Of a stretch of 64,000 bases of DNA, positions 46,951 to 56,442 are shown piece after piece. A program made the translations under genes and the position numbers. The notes below the pieces were generated by a model, which was not told the DNA's origin, did no database searches, and saw nothing but the letters and a program-made list of their open reading frames with translations. The number at the start of each line of letters is the position of its first letter. Position 1 is the stretch's first letter. This DNA is from Rhizobium sp. Leaf453 (GTDB lineage: Bacteria; Pseudomonadota; Alphaproteobacteria; Rhizobiales; Rhizobiaceae): the NCBI RefSeq assembly GCF_001425605.1, contig NZ_LMRG01000012.1:671432-735431 (forward strand), written 5' to 3'.

Positions 46951-47562
46951 TTGACCCTCGAATATCTGCTGACATCCATCGTCGTCATTCTGCTGCCGGG
47001 ACCCGGCGTCCTCTACACGCTGGCAATCGGCCTGAATTCCGGCGCCCGTGCCAGCGTGGTGGCCGCCTTCGGCTGCACGCTCGGCATCCTGCCGCACGTC
47101 ATCGCCAGCGTCGCCGGTCTGGCGGCTCTTCTGCACACCAGCGCCATGGCCTTCGAGGTCATTAAATATGTCGGTGTAGTCTATCTGCTCTACATGGCCT
47201 GGAGTGTCCTGAAAGATACCGAAAGCCTGCGCATCTCCGAGGATCCCAAGCCAATGTCGGCGCTGCGGATCATCGGTACGGCCATCCTGCTCAACAGCTT
47301 CAATCCCAAACTGTCGCTGTTCTTCCTCGCCTTCCTGCCCCAGTTCGTGCCGGCCGAGACGCAATCGCCGACGTCCTTCATGCTCGGTCTTGCTGTCGTC
47401 TTCATGGTCCTGACTTTTCTCGTCTTCGTCTTTTACGGCATCTTCGCGTCCGCCGCCCGGCGCTATGTGATCGCGCGGCCCGGCGTGACGACATGGTTGC
47501 GTCGCGGCTTTGCCGGCGCCTTCGGGCTGATGGGGCTGCGTCTCGCCCTCTCGGCCCGGTGA
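46951..47562 (+). CDS. LysE/RhtB-family amino-acid exporter
   Basis: A 203-residue inner-membrane protein with about six helices. It has the family N terminus LLTSIVVILLPGPGVLYTLAIGLNSGARASVVAAFGCTLG and the loop NSFNPKLSLFFLAFLPQFV. No ATG fits the N terminus; TTG 46951 with CGGAG 8 bases upstream gives the usual start (TLEYLLTS). The adjacent AraC gene is a likely controller. The exported substrate is not known. Confidence 0.85.
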   Translation: MTLEYLLTSIVVILLPGPGVLYTLAIGLNSGARASVVAAFGCTLGILPHVIASVAGLAALLHTSAMAFEVIKYVGVVYLLYMAWSVLKDTESLRISEDPKPMSALRIIGTAILLNSFNPKLSLFFLAFLPQFVPAETQSPTSFMLGLAVVFMVLTFLVFVFYGIFASAARRYVIARPGVTTWLRRGFAGAFGLMGLRLALSAR

Positions 47563-47687
47563 AAGGCAGGATTTACGGTATGGCCGGGCGGATATCCGTT
47601 TGATCTGAACAGGGAATCCGCCTATTCGAACGGGGACCCTCAAAGGCTGCCGGACAGGCGGCCGCCCGATCATCAAAGGAGCCGCCC

Positions 47688-48362
47688 TTGTCTTCCGCCT
47701 CGTCGTCCGTCTTCGGAAAGAAATACGCCGCCTTCCTGTTCGACATGGACGGAACGCTGCTGAGTTCCATCGAAGCCGCGGAACGCGTCTGGGGCAGCTG
47801 GGCGGAAAGCCATGGCCTCGACGTTGCGACCTTCCTGCCGACCATGCACGGCAAGCGCGGCGTCGATACGATACGCCAACTTGGCCTGCCGGGCGTCGAT
47901 CCGCAGAGCGAAGCTGACAAGATCACCCAGGCCGAAATCGACGATGTCGAAGGCGTGAAGCCGCTGCCGGGCGCCATCGAATTCCTGAAGAGCCTGCCGC
48001 CGGAGCGCTGGGCGATCGTCACCTCCTCGCCGCGTGAACTCGCCAAGGTCCGCATCGCCGCCGCCGGCCTGCCGGAACCGAAGTTCATCGTCATCGCCGA
48101 GGATGTCTCGCGCGGCAAGCCGAGCCCGGAATGCTACCTGCTGGGCGCCATGCGCGTCGGTTTCGATGCCAAGGATTGCCTCGTGTTCGAAGACGTCGCC
48201 GCAGGCGTCATCGCCGGTGAATCGGCCGGTGCCGACGTGATGGTCATCACCGCCACCCACACACACCCGTTTGAGACGGCGCACCAGACGATTCCCGGCT
48301 ATATCGGCATCGAGGTGTCGGTGGATGAAAACGGCGATCTCATGCTGACGGATCGGCGCTGA
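47688..48362 (+). CDS. HAD-superfamily subfamily IA sugar/glycerol phosphatase
   Basis: A 224-residue hydrolase with the HAD motifs in order: FLFDMDGTLLSSIEAAERVW (nucleophile Asp), IVTSSP (motif II), the Lys in SRGKPSPECYLLG, and FEDVAAGVIAGESAGADVM (motif IV). It resembles glycerol-3-phosphatase/2-deoxyglucose-6-phosphatase-like proteins. The TTG start at 47688 follows AAGGAG at 6 bases. The physiological substrate is unknown. Confidence 0.87.
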   Translation: MSSASSSVFGKKYAAFLFDMDGTLLSSIEAAERVWGSWAESHGLDVATFLPTMHGKRGVDTIRQLGLPGVDPQSEADKITQAEIDDVEGVKPLPGAIEFLKSLPPERWAIVTSSPRELAKVRIAAAGLPEPKFIVIAEDVSRGKPSPECYLLGAMRVGFDAKDCLVFEDVAAGVIAGESAGADVMVITATHTHPFETAHQTIPGYIGIEVSVDENGDLMLTDRR

Positions 48363-48377
48363 GGAGCGGGACGCTCG

Positions 48378-49781
48378 TCAGTCCGGTCCGTGCGACAGGA
48401 TGTTGACGACCGTGCCAAACGGGTCACGCACATGGAAGCGGCGCACGCCCCATGGCTCGTCGGTGATGTCGTAGATTATAGCGAAGCCCATCGTTCTGGC
48501 CTTTGCATAGACCGCGTCGACATCGTCGACCTCAATCGAAAGCTGCGGCACCGGCGTGCCGGAGCCGCCCTCGCTGGCAATCGAAACCTGTGCGACAGCA
48601 CGCTTATCCGAGGCAAAGGTGACGATCCAGCCGTGATCCATCGCAAGATCAAGCCCGAGCAGATCACCGTAGAAGGCGTGGGCGGCCTTGGGCTCCGGCG
48701 CGTGCAGATTGGCGACGATGCGGCGAACGGCCATTGCGCAAACCTCCCTGGAGCGCGCCTGCGCCATCGACTGATCGAGCTGTGAAATCAGCAGCAAAAG
48801 CATATCGTTTGCCGGCGTCGGCACGCCGGCCATGCGGGCAAGCTGGGTGATGGCGCCGGTGAGCGGCACGATCTCCATCGGTCGCCCCTGTTCGAGATCC
48901 TGCAGCATGGAAGTCTTGGCGCTGCCGAGGGTGCGGGTATGCTCCATCCTCTGGTCGATCGTCGTGGGTATCTGGCAGCCCAGCCGTTCGGCGACGGCCT
49001 TCGTCTCCGCCATGATCTCACGCACCAGCGGTTCCAGCGGTCCGTTGACGATCTCGTCGATCCGGGCGCGGGTCAGCGCGCTGATCGGGTTGAGCGCCGC
49101 ATTGCCGAGCAACTTCAGCCAGAGTTCGTCGCGGATCCGGCCAGTCTGCCTGATGGTCCAGCCGCTCGCCTTGAACAGATCGGCAATGGCTGCCAGCGTC
49201 GGCGACAGCGTGCCGGAAGGCTCGCCGAGATGAAGCAGGCCGTTGCTGGTCAGGCGGATATGGCCGGGCTCGATCATCTGCGCGCCCTGATAAATGACGC
49301 CGCCGATCACCCGTTCGGGGCCGATCCGCTGCCAGACGAGGCCGCCCGGATCGAGCGCCTCGATCTGCCGCCCTTCCAGTCCGCTTGCCGTGTCGCCGTG
49401 GAAATACCACCAGGGAATACCGTTCTGGATCATCACCACGCGTCCCTCCGGCTTCAGCAGCCGGGCAATATCGGCACTTGCCGCGGAAAGCTGGTGGCCT
49501 TTCAGCGTCACGATCACCAGATCCTGTGGCGGCAGGTCGGCGGCGGTATCGGTTGCCGTAATATTGGCGACCAGCGGCTCGGAGCCGCCGTGTTCATGCA
49601 GGTGAAGCCCATGCTCCCGGATGGCCTGCAGATGCGCGCCGCGAGCAATGGCCGATATTGTCGCGCCAGTCAGCCTCGTGGCCAGACGCACTGCAAGAGC
49701 CCCGCCGATTGCACCGGCCCCGAAAATGCAGATGTTACGGAAATGCGCCGAAAGGCCCGTATCCTGCACGGCGTGTTCCAT
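48378..49781 (-). CDS. Ketopantoate reductase-like protein fused to a VOC (glyoxalase-like) domain
   Basis: One uninterrupted frame of 467 residues. Residues about 15-345 are an ApbA/PanE-type reductase (ICIFGAGAIGGALAVRLA, then LKLLGNAALNPISALT and the C-terminal helix bundle), which normally reduces 2-dehydropantoate with NADPH. Residues 350-467 are a VOC domain (MAVRRIVANLHAPEPKAAHAFYGDLLGLDL to VRDPFGTVVNILSHG). The VOC part keeps its own ATG (48734) and an AGGGAGG site 8 bases before it, so an 118-residue protein may also be made. Whether the joint is a true fusion or loss of a stop codon is open. Confidence 0.85.
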   Translation of the reverse strand: MEHAVQDTGLSAHFRNICIFGAGAIGGALAVRLATRLTGATISAIARGAHLQAIREHGLHLHEHGGSEPLVANITATDTAADLPPQDLVIVTLKGHQLSAASADIARLLKPEGRVVMIQNGIPWWYFHGDTASGLEGRQIEALDPGGLVWQRIGPERVIGGVIYQGAQMIEPGHIRLTSNGLLHLGEPSGTLSPTLAAIADLFKASGWTIRQTGRIRDELWLKLLGNAALNPISALTRARIDEIVNGPLEPLVREIMAETKAVAERLGCQIPTTIDQRMEHTRTLGSAKTSMLQDLEQGRPMEIVPLTGAITQLARMAGVPTPANDMLLLLISQLDQSMAQARSREVCAMAVRRIVANLHAPEPKAAHAFYGDLLGLDLAMDHGWIVTFASDKRAVAQVSIASEGGSGTPVPQLSIEVDDVDAVYAKARTMGFAIIYDITDEPWGVRRFHVRDPFGTVVNILSHGPD

Positions 49782-49898
49782 GACATCTCCTCCACTGCGC
49801 TTTCAAATGATGAAGCGTTAGTAGCAATGCCACCGGTTCGGAACCAGACGGAAAATCAGGCTGGTCTTGAAAAGTGATGCGGTTCGAATGCGGCACAC

Positions 49899-50050
49899 TC
49901 CCTCTTCTCCCCAGCGGGGAGAAGTGCCGAGCACAGCGAGGCGATGAGGGGGCGCCGGCTTGAGCCGGCGCGAGCGGCGTGCTCCAATGGTGGCCTTCGG
50001 CCCCCTCATCCGCCCTTCGGGCACCTTCTCCCCGCCGGGGAGAAGAGAAG
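49899..50050. repeat. Palindromic intergenic repeat, copy F
   Basis: Full family copy with CTTCTCCCCAGCGGGGAGAA at the left, GGCGATGAGGGGGC, the inverted GCCCCCTCATCCGCCC, and CTTCTCCCCGCCGGGGAGAA at the right. It lies between the start of the fusion gene and the end of prfC. Confidence 0.8.
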
Positions 50051-50061
50051 GCAAGCCGTTA

Positions 50062-51645
50062 TCACGCCGCCTTGGCGACGTGATATTCCTTGATGGCGAT
50101 CATCTTGATAGCCGGGTAACGTTCTGCCTCGTAGCGCAGAGAGAACGAATCCTGCGCCAGAAACACCGGGTCGCCGTCGAGGTCGCGGGCAATGTCGCCG
50201 CGCCGCGCGGTGATGAACTTGTCGAGATCCACCGGATTGTCGGCAGAGATCCAGCGGCAGACGGAAAACCGGGCGACATCGAAGGAGACCGGCAGGCCGT
50301 ATTCCGAGCTTAGCCGTTCCTTCAGCACGTCGAGCTGCAGTGCGCCGACGACGCCGACGATCGCCGGCGAGCCGTCCTCGGGCGAAAACAGCTGCACGAC
50401 GCCTTCCTCGGCCATCTGCTGCAGCGCTTCCTTCAGCTTCTTCGCCTTCATCGCATCTTCCAGCCGCACGCGGCGCAGGATTTCCGGCGAGAAGTTCGGC
50501 ACGCCCTGGAACACCAGCTGTTCGCCCTCGGTCAGCGTATCGCCGATGCGCAGCGTCCCGTGGTTGGGAATGCCGACCACGTCGCCGGCGTAAGCCGTGT
50601 CGGCCAGCTGCCGTTGCGAGGCGAAGAAGAATTGCGGTGCGGTGAGGCCGAGTTGCTTGCCGGTTCGCGCCAGTCGCGCCTTCATGCCGCGTTCCAGCTT
50701 GCCGGAGCAGATGCGGGCAAAGGCGATGCGGTCGCGGTGGTTCGGGTCCATGTTCGCCTGGATCTTGAAGACGAAGGCCGTCATCTTCTCGTCGGTCGCA
50801 TGCACGGTCCGAACATCGGCGACCTGGTCGCGCGGTGGCGGGGCGAAATCGCCCAGCGCATGGATAAGATCGCGGACACCGAAATTGCGCAGCGCCGAGC
50901 CGAAGAAGACCGGCGTCAGATGGCCTTCGAGGAAGGCCTTCTTGTCGAACGGCTTGCAGGCCTCGATCGCCAGCGACAATTCGTCGATGAAGGTCTCGCG
51001 CTCGTTTTCCGGCAGCCGGTTGGCGACCGCTTCGGGACCGTTGACCTTGGTCGGGATTTCCTGCGTATCGGCGGCGCGTACTGTGTTGTCGGCCAGATGA
51101 TAGGAGCCGCAGAAGGTCTTCGACCGGCCGATCGGCCAGGTCACCGGCGCGCAGTCCAGCGCCAGCTTTTCCTCGACCTCATCCAGGATTTCGAAGGGGT
51201 CGCGGCTTTCGCGGTCCATCTTGTTGATGAAGGTGATGATCGGAATGTCGCGCATGCGGCAGACTTCGAACAGCTTCAGTGTCCGCGGCTCGATACCCTT
51301 GGCGGCGTCGATCACCATCACGGCGGCATCGACCGCCGTCAGCGTCCGATAGGTGTCGTCGGCGAAATCTTCGTGACCGGGCGTATCGAGAATGTTGAAG
51401 ACATTGCCATGATACTCGAACGTCATCACCGAGGTGACGACGGAAATGCCGCGCTCGCGTTCGATCTTCATCCAGTCGGACCGCGTCTGGATACGGTCCT
51501 TCTTCGCCTTGACTTCGCCGGCGAGCTGGATGGCGCCGCCGAACAGCAGCAGCTTTTCGGTCAGCGTGGTTTTACCGGCATCCGGGTGCGCGATAATAGC
51601 AAAGGTGCGGCGGCGGGAGACCGCCTCGGCAAGACTTTCGGCCAT
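50062..51645 (-). CDS. prfC: Peptide chain release factor 3
   Basis: A 527-residue translational GTPase that recycles release factors 1 and 2. The G domain has [21 protein letters not shown] (P-loop), the switch I region [23 protein letters not shown] (G3) and [13 protein letters not shown] (G4). The C-terminal domains are complete and end [11 protein letters not shown]. Length matches the family. The true start is ATG 51645 ([15 protein letters not shown]); a longer in-frame upstream reading has no match. It is divergent from dut, 90 bases away. Confidence 0.95.
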   Translation of the reverse strand: MAESLAEAVSRRRTFAIIAHPDAGKTTLTEKLLLFGGAIQLAGEVKAKKDRIQTRSDWMKIERERGISVVTSVMTFEYHGNVFNILDTPGHEDFADDTYRTLTAVDAAVMVIDAAKGIEPRTLKLFEVCRMRDIPIITFINKMDRESRDPFEILDEVEEKLALDCAPVTWPIGRSKTFCGSYHLADNTVRAADTQEIPTKVNGPEAVANRLPENERETFIDELSLAIEACKPFDKKAFLEGHLTPVFFGSALRNFGVRDLIHALGDFAPPPRDQVADVRTVHATDEKMTAFVFKIQANMDPNHRDRIAFARICSGKLERGMKARLARTGKQLGLTAPQFFFASQRQLADTAYAGDVVGIPNHGTLRIGDTLTEGEQLVFQGVPNFSPEILRRVRLEDAMKAKKLKEALQQMAEEGVVQLFSPEDGSPAIVGVVGALQLDVLKERLSSEYGLPVSFDVARFSVCRWISADNPVDLDKFITARRGDIARDLDGDPVFLAQDSFSLRYEAERYPAIKMIAIKEYHVAKAA

Positions 51646-51735
51646 GATGTGAATCCTGTGAATTGCGGCGTCTTCTACAGGCTCGGGCGAGAATATGCAA
51701 TTGACCGCGCCGGGCATGGGACGGCTAATGCCGCC

Positions 51736-52206
51736 ATGACCCTTCACGCACAGACCCGACCGTCGCTCAGCCTTCTCCGCCTGCCGCATGGAGCGGAGAT
51801 CGACCTGCCGGCTTACGAAACCGCAGGTGCAGCGGGCATGGACCTGCGCGCCGCTGTAAGCGCCGATCAGCCGACGATCCTCTCGCCGGGCAAGCGCACG
51901 TTGGTGCCGACCGGTTTCATCTTCGAGATTCCTGCCGGGTATGAGGCCCAGATCCGCCCACGCTCCGGGCTTGCCTTCAAGCATGGCATCACCTGCCTCA
52001 ACACACCAGGCACGATCGACAGTGATTACCGCGGCGAGGTGAAGGTGCTGCTTATCAATCTCGGCGACGAGGATCTCGTTATCGAGCGCGGCATGCGGAT
52101 CGCCCAGATGGTGATCGCTCCTGTCACGCAGGTTTCGGTCCATGAGGTCCAGGAAACGAGCGAGACGGCGCGCGGCGCCGGCGGGTTCGGCTCGACGGGC
52201 GTCTAG
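51736..52206 (+). CDS. dut: dUTP diphosphatase
   Basis: A 156-residue trimeric dUTPase that converts dUTP to dUMP and pyrophosphate. All five family motifs are visible: [47 protein letters not shown] and GAGGFGSTG at the C terminus. The ATG at 51736 gives the family length; the in-frame upstream sequence is antisense to prfC. Its stop is followed at once by the GTG of the acetyltransferase gene, so the two are likely coupled. Confidence 0.96.
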   Translation: MTLHAQTRPSLSLLRLPHGAEIDLPAYETAGAAGMDLRAAVSADQPTILSPGKRTLVPTGFIFEIPAGYEAQIRPRSGLAFKHGITCLNTPGTIDSDYRGEVKVLLINLGDEDLVIERGMRIAQMVIAPVTQVSVHEVQETSETARGAGGFGSTGV

Positions 52207-53097
52207 GTGACCACCGGTCCCGGCCATCCGGTTTTTCGTCAGGATTATTTTGGTGATCCCGCCGCATGGTCGGCGCTGGTGGCCTTGTTGCACGATACGT
52301 TCGATATCGATGTCGGCATTCAGGATCGTTTTGGTGGCCCGGACCCGACCAGCATGCCGTTCGGCTATTTCGATGCCGATGGCACCTGCATCGCCAATTT
52401 CAGCGCATTTTCCATGTCGGTCATCATTGAAGGACGCCCGGTGAAGGCCGCCGGCTTCCAGTCCGGCGCGGTCCGGCCGCAGTGGCGGGGCAGGGGGCTC
52501 TATCGCGACCTGATGAATCGTGCCTTCTCCCGGTGCGATGCGCAGGGTTTCGAGCTTGGCTTGCTCCTCACGGACAAGCCGGCGCTTTATGAGCCCTATG
52601 GTTTCCGAGTCGTGCCCCAGCACAAATTCGTGGGCAGCCCACCGCCAATCCAGCCTTGGACCTCGGCACGGCGTCTTTCGCTGGAAAATGCCGACGATAT
52701 CGATCTGCTCAAGAATCTGCTTTTCCTTAACAGGGTACCGGTTTCCGAGCGGTTCGCGGTTGCGTCGCAGGCGGAGATGTTCCTGCTGAACAGCTTTTTC
52801 GATGGCGATGTCAGGCTCGATTATCTTGAGGCATTCGATGCGGTCGCGGCCTGGAAAGAAGATGCTGGGACGGTCCAACTGCTCGATATTGCTGGGCGGG
52901 CGATCCCGCTGCTTGGCGATATCCTAGCGGCACTCGGCGTGACGCATGAGGATGTCGAGGTCTGCTTCCCGCCGGATAAGCTGGGCTGGCAGGGCATGCC
53001 GGAAGTCCATGCCTCCGGCACAAGCCTGATGATCCGGGGATTGCCGGCGGAAAGCTTGGTCGATCCCGTTATGCTCTCCCCAATGGCGGAGTTCTAA
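52207..53097 (+). CDS. GNAT-family N-acetyltransferase
   Basis: A 296-residue protein with an N-terminal GNAT fold: AGFQSGAVRPQWRGRGLYRDLMNRAFSRC is the acetyl-CoA loop (Q/RxxGxG/A type), and LTDKPALYEPYGFRVV is the following strand and helix. The C-terminal half (about 160-296) has no clear match by eye. Such two-domain proteins resemble Eis/YjcK-like acetyltransferases. The GTG start is directly after the dut stop. Substrate unknown. Confidence 0.82.
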   Translation: MTTGPGHPVFRQDYFGDPAAWSALVALLHDTFDIDVGIQDRFGGPDPTSMPFGYFDADGTCIANFSAFSMSVIIEGRPVKAAGFQSGAVRPQWRGRGLYRDLMNRAFSRCDAQGFELGLLLTDKPALYEPYGFRVVPQHKFVGSPPPIQPWTSARRLSLENADDIDLLKNLLFLNRVPVSERFAVASQAEMFLLNSFFDGDVRLDYLEAFDAVAAWKEDAGTVQLLDIAGRAIPLLGDILAALGVTHEDVEVCFPPDKLGWQGMPEVHASGTSLMIRGLPAESLVDPVMLSPMAEF

Positions 53098-53100
53098 GGT

Positions 53101-53544
53101 CTACTTCCCGGCCAGCGGCGGCAGGCGCCGTTTCACCGGGGTCGACTTGACGATCGAGGTATTGGTCTGGGCGCGTTCGGCGACCTTGTCGAGGATCGCG
53201 TCGAGCTGTTCCATGTCGCGCACCAGCAGCTTGGCGATGAAGCAGTCGTCGCCCGTTACCTTGTCACATTCGACGAATTCCGGCGTGTCCTGAATGAGCT
53301 TTTCGACGATGTGCAGCATGCCCGGCATGGGCCGGACACGCACGACCGCCTGCAGGGCATAACCGAGTGCCGTCGGATTAATGCCGACGGTAAAGCCGGT
53401 GATCACGCAGCGATCTTCCAGCCGCCGCAGCCGGTCGGCGGTGCTGGGTGAGGACAGGCCCGCCTCCTGTGCCAGTTCCTTCAGCGAGATCCGGGCATTG
53501 ACGGAGAGGATGTCGAGAAGCCGGCGGTCGAGATCGTCGAGCAT
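53101..53544 (-). CDS. Lrp/AsnC-family regulator
   Basis: A 147-residue regulator: N-terminal helix-turn-helix (LDDLDRRLLDILSVNARISLKELAQEAGLSSPSTADRLRRLE) and a C-terminal RAM/effector domain (about 65-140; KVTGDDCFIAKLLVRDMEQLDAIL). It is divergent from a DMT-type exporter gene, with a shared promoter region, the common layout for amino-acid-controlled efflux. Confidence 0.92.
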   Translation of the reverse strand: MLDDLDRRLLDILSVNARISLKELAQEAGLSSPSTADRLRRLEDRCVITGFTVGINPTALGYALQAVVRVRPMPGMLHIVEKLIQDTPEFVECDKVTGDDCFIAKLLVRDMEQLDAILDKVAERAQTNTSIVKSTPVKRRLPPLAGK

Positions 53545-53678
53545 GGGAATCTCCGTTAGGTGAAATTGCGATAATGCCTTCGATGATCAGGCAATGTACG
53601 GCAATTGCCTCTGATAATCCATATTTTCGCATTGGTCGTCGCGATATTCTCCGGTCACGTTCAATGGAGTGGATGGAC

Positions 53679-54575
53679 ATGGACAAGGATATCAAGACCG
53701 GCAGTCTCGAAATGACCGCGGCAATGCTGATTTCCGGCACTGTCGGCTGGTTCGTGTTGATGTCAGGGCAGCCGGTGGTCAATGTCGTGTTCTGGCGCTG
53801 CCTGTTCGGCGCACTGACACTGCTCGCCATCTGCGGCGCGCTTGGGCATTTCCGCCGTGGCATTATCACTCGGCGTCTGCTGGGGCTCGCCGTGCTCGGC
53901 GGTGTCGCGATCGTCGTCAACTGGCTGCTGCTGTTCGGCGCCTATTCCCGCGCCTCGATCTCCATTTCGACCATGGTCTACAACACCCAGCCCTTCATGC
54001 TGCTGGCGATCGGCGGGCTGTTCTTCAAGGAGAAGATCACCGCGACGAAGCTCTTCTGGCTCGGTGTCGCCTTCGCCGGCATGATCGCGATCGTCGAGGC
54101 CAAGCCGCCTGGTGATTTCACCGGCGGCGATTATCTGACGGGCATCGCCATGGCGCTCGCCGCCGCCTTCTTCTATGCGCTGGCGGCCATGGTCGCCAAG
54201 CAGCTGAAGGGCGTGCCGCCGCATCTGATCGCGCTCATCCAGGTCGTTACCGGTCTGCTGATGCTGGCGCCGCTCGCCGGTGGATCCGGACTGCCGGCGG
54301 AGCCTGTTCAGTGGGCTCTGCTGATCGCCATGGGCGCCATTCATACAGGGCTGATGTATGTGCTCCTCTATGGCGCGATCCAGAAGCTGCCGACGCATCT
54401 GACCGGCGCCCTGTCGTTCATCTACCCGGTCGCCGCCCTCGCCGTTGACCGCATTGCCTTCGGCCATCAGCTGCAAGCGATGCAACTCGTCGGCTCAGTG
54501 GCGATCCTGATAGCGGCGGCCGGCATGACATTCGGCTGGACATGGTCACGTCCGGTGCGGCATCAGGCGAGCTGA
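53679..54575 (+). CDS. EamA/DMT-family exporter
   Basis: A 298-residue inner-membrane protein with ten predicted helices in two EamA repeats (for example LISGTVGWFVLMSGQPVVNVVFWRCLFGALTLLAI, and later FYALAAMVAKQLKGVPPHLIALIQVVTGLLML). ATG 53679 with GGAG 9 bases upstream is preferred; in-frame ATGs at 53664 and 53673 are alternatives. The divergent Lrp-type gene 135 bases away suggests that it exports an amino acid or a related metabolite; the substrate is not known. Confidence 0.85.
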   Translation: MDKDIKTGSLEMTAAMLISGTVGWFVLMSGQPVVNVVFWRCLFGALTLLAICGALGHFRRGIITRRLLGLAVLGGVAIVVNWLLLFGAYSRASISISTMVYNTQPFMLLAIGGLFFKEKITATKLFWLGVAFAGMIAIVEAKPPGDFTGGDYLTGIAMALAAAFFYALAAMVAKQLKGVPPHLIALIQVVTGLLMLAPLAGGSGLPAEPVQWALLIAMGAIHTGLMYVLLYGAIQKLPTHLTGALSFIYPVAALAVDRIAFGHQLQAMQLVGSVAILIAAAGMTFGWTWSRPVRHQAS

Positions 54576-54595
54576 AAACATCCAAGGAGACCCGC

Positions 54596-54901
54596 ATGAT
54601 CACCTGCACCCTTCGTTACGTCATCGACCCCTACAAGCTGGCGGAATTCGAGGAGTATGCCCGGCTCTGGATCCCGCTGGTCAACCGGCTGGGCGGCACG
54701 CATCACGGCTATTTCATGCCGCATGAAGGGGCAAACAATATCGCGCTGGCGCTGTTCAGCTTTCCGAGCCTTGCGGCCTACGAGACCTATCGTGAGCGCA
54801 TGGCCAAGGACCCGGAATGCCAGGCGGCCTTTGCGCTTGCCGAACGCACACGCTGCATCCTCAGCTATGAGCGGAGCTTCATGCGGCCAGTGTTCGAATA
54901 G
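54596..54901 (+). CDS. NIPSNAP-family protein
   Basis: A 101-residue dimeric alpha-beta barrel protein with TCTLRYVIDPYKLAEFEEYARLWIPLVNRLGGTHHGYFMPHEG, the NIPSNAP pattern, and ending in an aromatic-rich tail. Its role is unknown. AAGGAG lies 6 bases before the ATG. It lies 20 bases after the exporter gene, so it may be co-transcribed with it. Confidence 0.85.
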   Translation: MITCTLRYVIDPYKLAEFEEYARLWIPLVNRLGGTHHGYFMPHEGANNIALALFSFPSLAAYETYRERMAKDPECQAAFALAERTRCILSYERSFMRPVFE

Positions 54902-54916
54902 GATATTCGAATAGGC

Positions 54917-55474
54917 TCAGAAGCTGATTTCGTCGCAGCGGCGCAATTCGACGTGATGGGCGCCGGCATCGAACCCACCCAGCAGCCGGTTGTGATGGGC
55001 GATGATCTGCGGGAAGGTCAGGTCGCCCATGTCGCCGGTCGCGTGTCCGTCCGAAAGCAGGGTTACATCGTAGCCGAGCGAGACGGCACGGCGGACCGTG
55101 GTATCGACGCAGAATTGCGTCATGCAGCCGCCGATAACCAGATGGGTGATGGAGAGCCTGTCCAGTTCGTCCTGCAGGTTGGTCTGAAAGAAGCTGTCGC
55201 AGGCCTTCTTGTGGACGACGGTCTCGCCGGGAACCGGCGCGATCTCGTGGCGCAGGCCCCAGCCGTTCGACGAACGCGCCAGCCGGTCGCCGGGGCCGCC
55301 ATCGTGCTGCACCAGGATCACCGGGATATGGCTGGCACGGGCACGGGCCTGGATTGACTGGATGCGGCCGACGGTCTCTGTGAGTGCCGCGTCGATGGCA
55401 GACTGGCGTTCCGGCGTCCCCGCACCTTCCACGATGGCATTCTGGACGTCGATGATGATGAGGGCAGTGGTCAT
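54917..55474 (-). CDS. Isochorismatase-like cysteine hydrolase
   Basis: A 185-residue cysteine hydrolase. The catalytic triad is visible: Asp in LIIIDVQNAIVEG, Lys in GETVVHKKACDSFF, and Cys in VIGGCMTQFCVDTTVRRAV (second Cys of the pair after the cis-peptide). Related proteins act on nicotinamide, N-carbamoyl amides or isochorismate. The substrate is not known. Confidence 0.88.
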   Translation of the reverse strand: MTTALIIIDVQNAIVEGAGTPERQSAIDAALTETVGRIQSIQARARASHIPVILVQHDGGPGDRLARSSNGWGLRHEIAPVPGETVVHKKACDSFFQTNLQDELDRLSITHLVIGGCMTQFCVDTTVRRAVSLGYDVTLLSDGHATGDMGDLTFPQIIAHHNRLLGGFDAGAHHVELRRCDEISF

Positions 55475-55692
55475 GGTGGTCTCTGATCAGTGTTTCGAAG
55501 AGAACGAATGTCTCGACGGGGCGAGGGCGGGGTGCCCTCTTGTGGGGTGATGCGGAACCGTGCGGCTATCGACGCAGCGGACCCGGCTTCCGCGTCTGAT
55601 TAGACCCTTCGGTGCGGCTGATCAATGCCGGGTAAATTGCGTTCATCAGAAAAAGCCGATACATGTCGGCGGCGCAAAATCCGGAGCTTTCC

Positions 55693-56310
55693 ATGACACT
55701 CGCCACCCTTCTTGCCTATTCCACGGCGCTTTTCATTGCGGCTGCTATACCGGGGCCTGGAATGACGGCGATCGTCGCTCGTGCGCTCGGTTCCGGCTTT
55801 CGCGAAACCTTTTTCATGGGGCTTGGCCTCGTGCTCGGCGATCTCGTTTACCTGACAGCCGTCATCCTCGGCCTTGCGTTTGTCGCGCAGACATTCACCA
55901 CCGCTTTCCTGGTCATCAAGATCCTCGGCGCGCTCTATCTCTGCTATATCGCCTGGAAGCTCTGGACCGCCGGTCTGCTGCCGCAGGATATCCAGGCGCG
56001 CAAGAGCACCAGTCTCGGCATGTCCTTCCTGTCCGGCCTGCTGATCACGCTCGGCAATCCGAAGACCATGCTGTTCTACGTGGCGCTGGTGCCGACGCTG
56101 ATCGATCTGCACGCAATCGGCCTCAACGATTATGCGCTGCTGGTCGGCGCCACCTTCATCGTGCTGATGTCGGTTCTGATCCCCTATATCCTACTTGCGT
56201 CACGCGCTCGCCTGCTACTCAAGCAGCCCCGCGCGCTGAAATCGCTGAACCGGACCGCCGCCAGCATTCTAGGTGCGACGGCTGCCTATATCGCTGTCCG
56301 CGCGGCCTGA
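55693..56310 (+). CDS. LysE/RhtB-family exporter
   Basis: A 205-residue inner-membrane protein with about six helices, the family start TLATLLAYSTALFIAAAIPGPGMTAIVARALGSG and the loop LITLGNPKTMLFYVALVPTLI. GGAG stands 8 bases before ATG 55693. It is divergent from the isochorismatase gene. Substrate unknown. Confidence 0.87.
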   Translation: MTLATLLAYSTALFIAAAIPGPGMTAIVARALGSGFRETFFMGLGLVLGDLVYLTAVILGLAFVAQTFTTAFLVIKILGALYLCYIAWKLWTAGLLPQDIQARKSTSLGMSFLSGLLITLGNPKTMLFYVALVPTLIDLHAIGLNDYALLVGATFIVLMSVLIPYILLASRARLLLKQPRALKSLNRTAASILGATAAYIAVRAA

Positions 56311-56442
56311 AAAAATCATCCTGCGCTTAGGCGCTCAGCGGCAGTTTTTTCCAATGGAATAAGGCCCGTTATCGGCATCACTCTGGCAAGTCGGCTGCTT
56401 TGCCCCTATTGTTCACGCAACTGAACGAAAAGGGAGAACACC

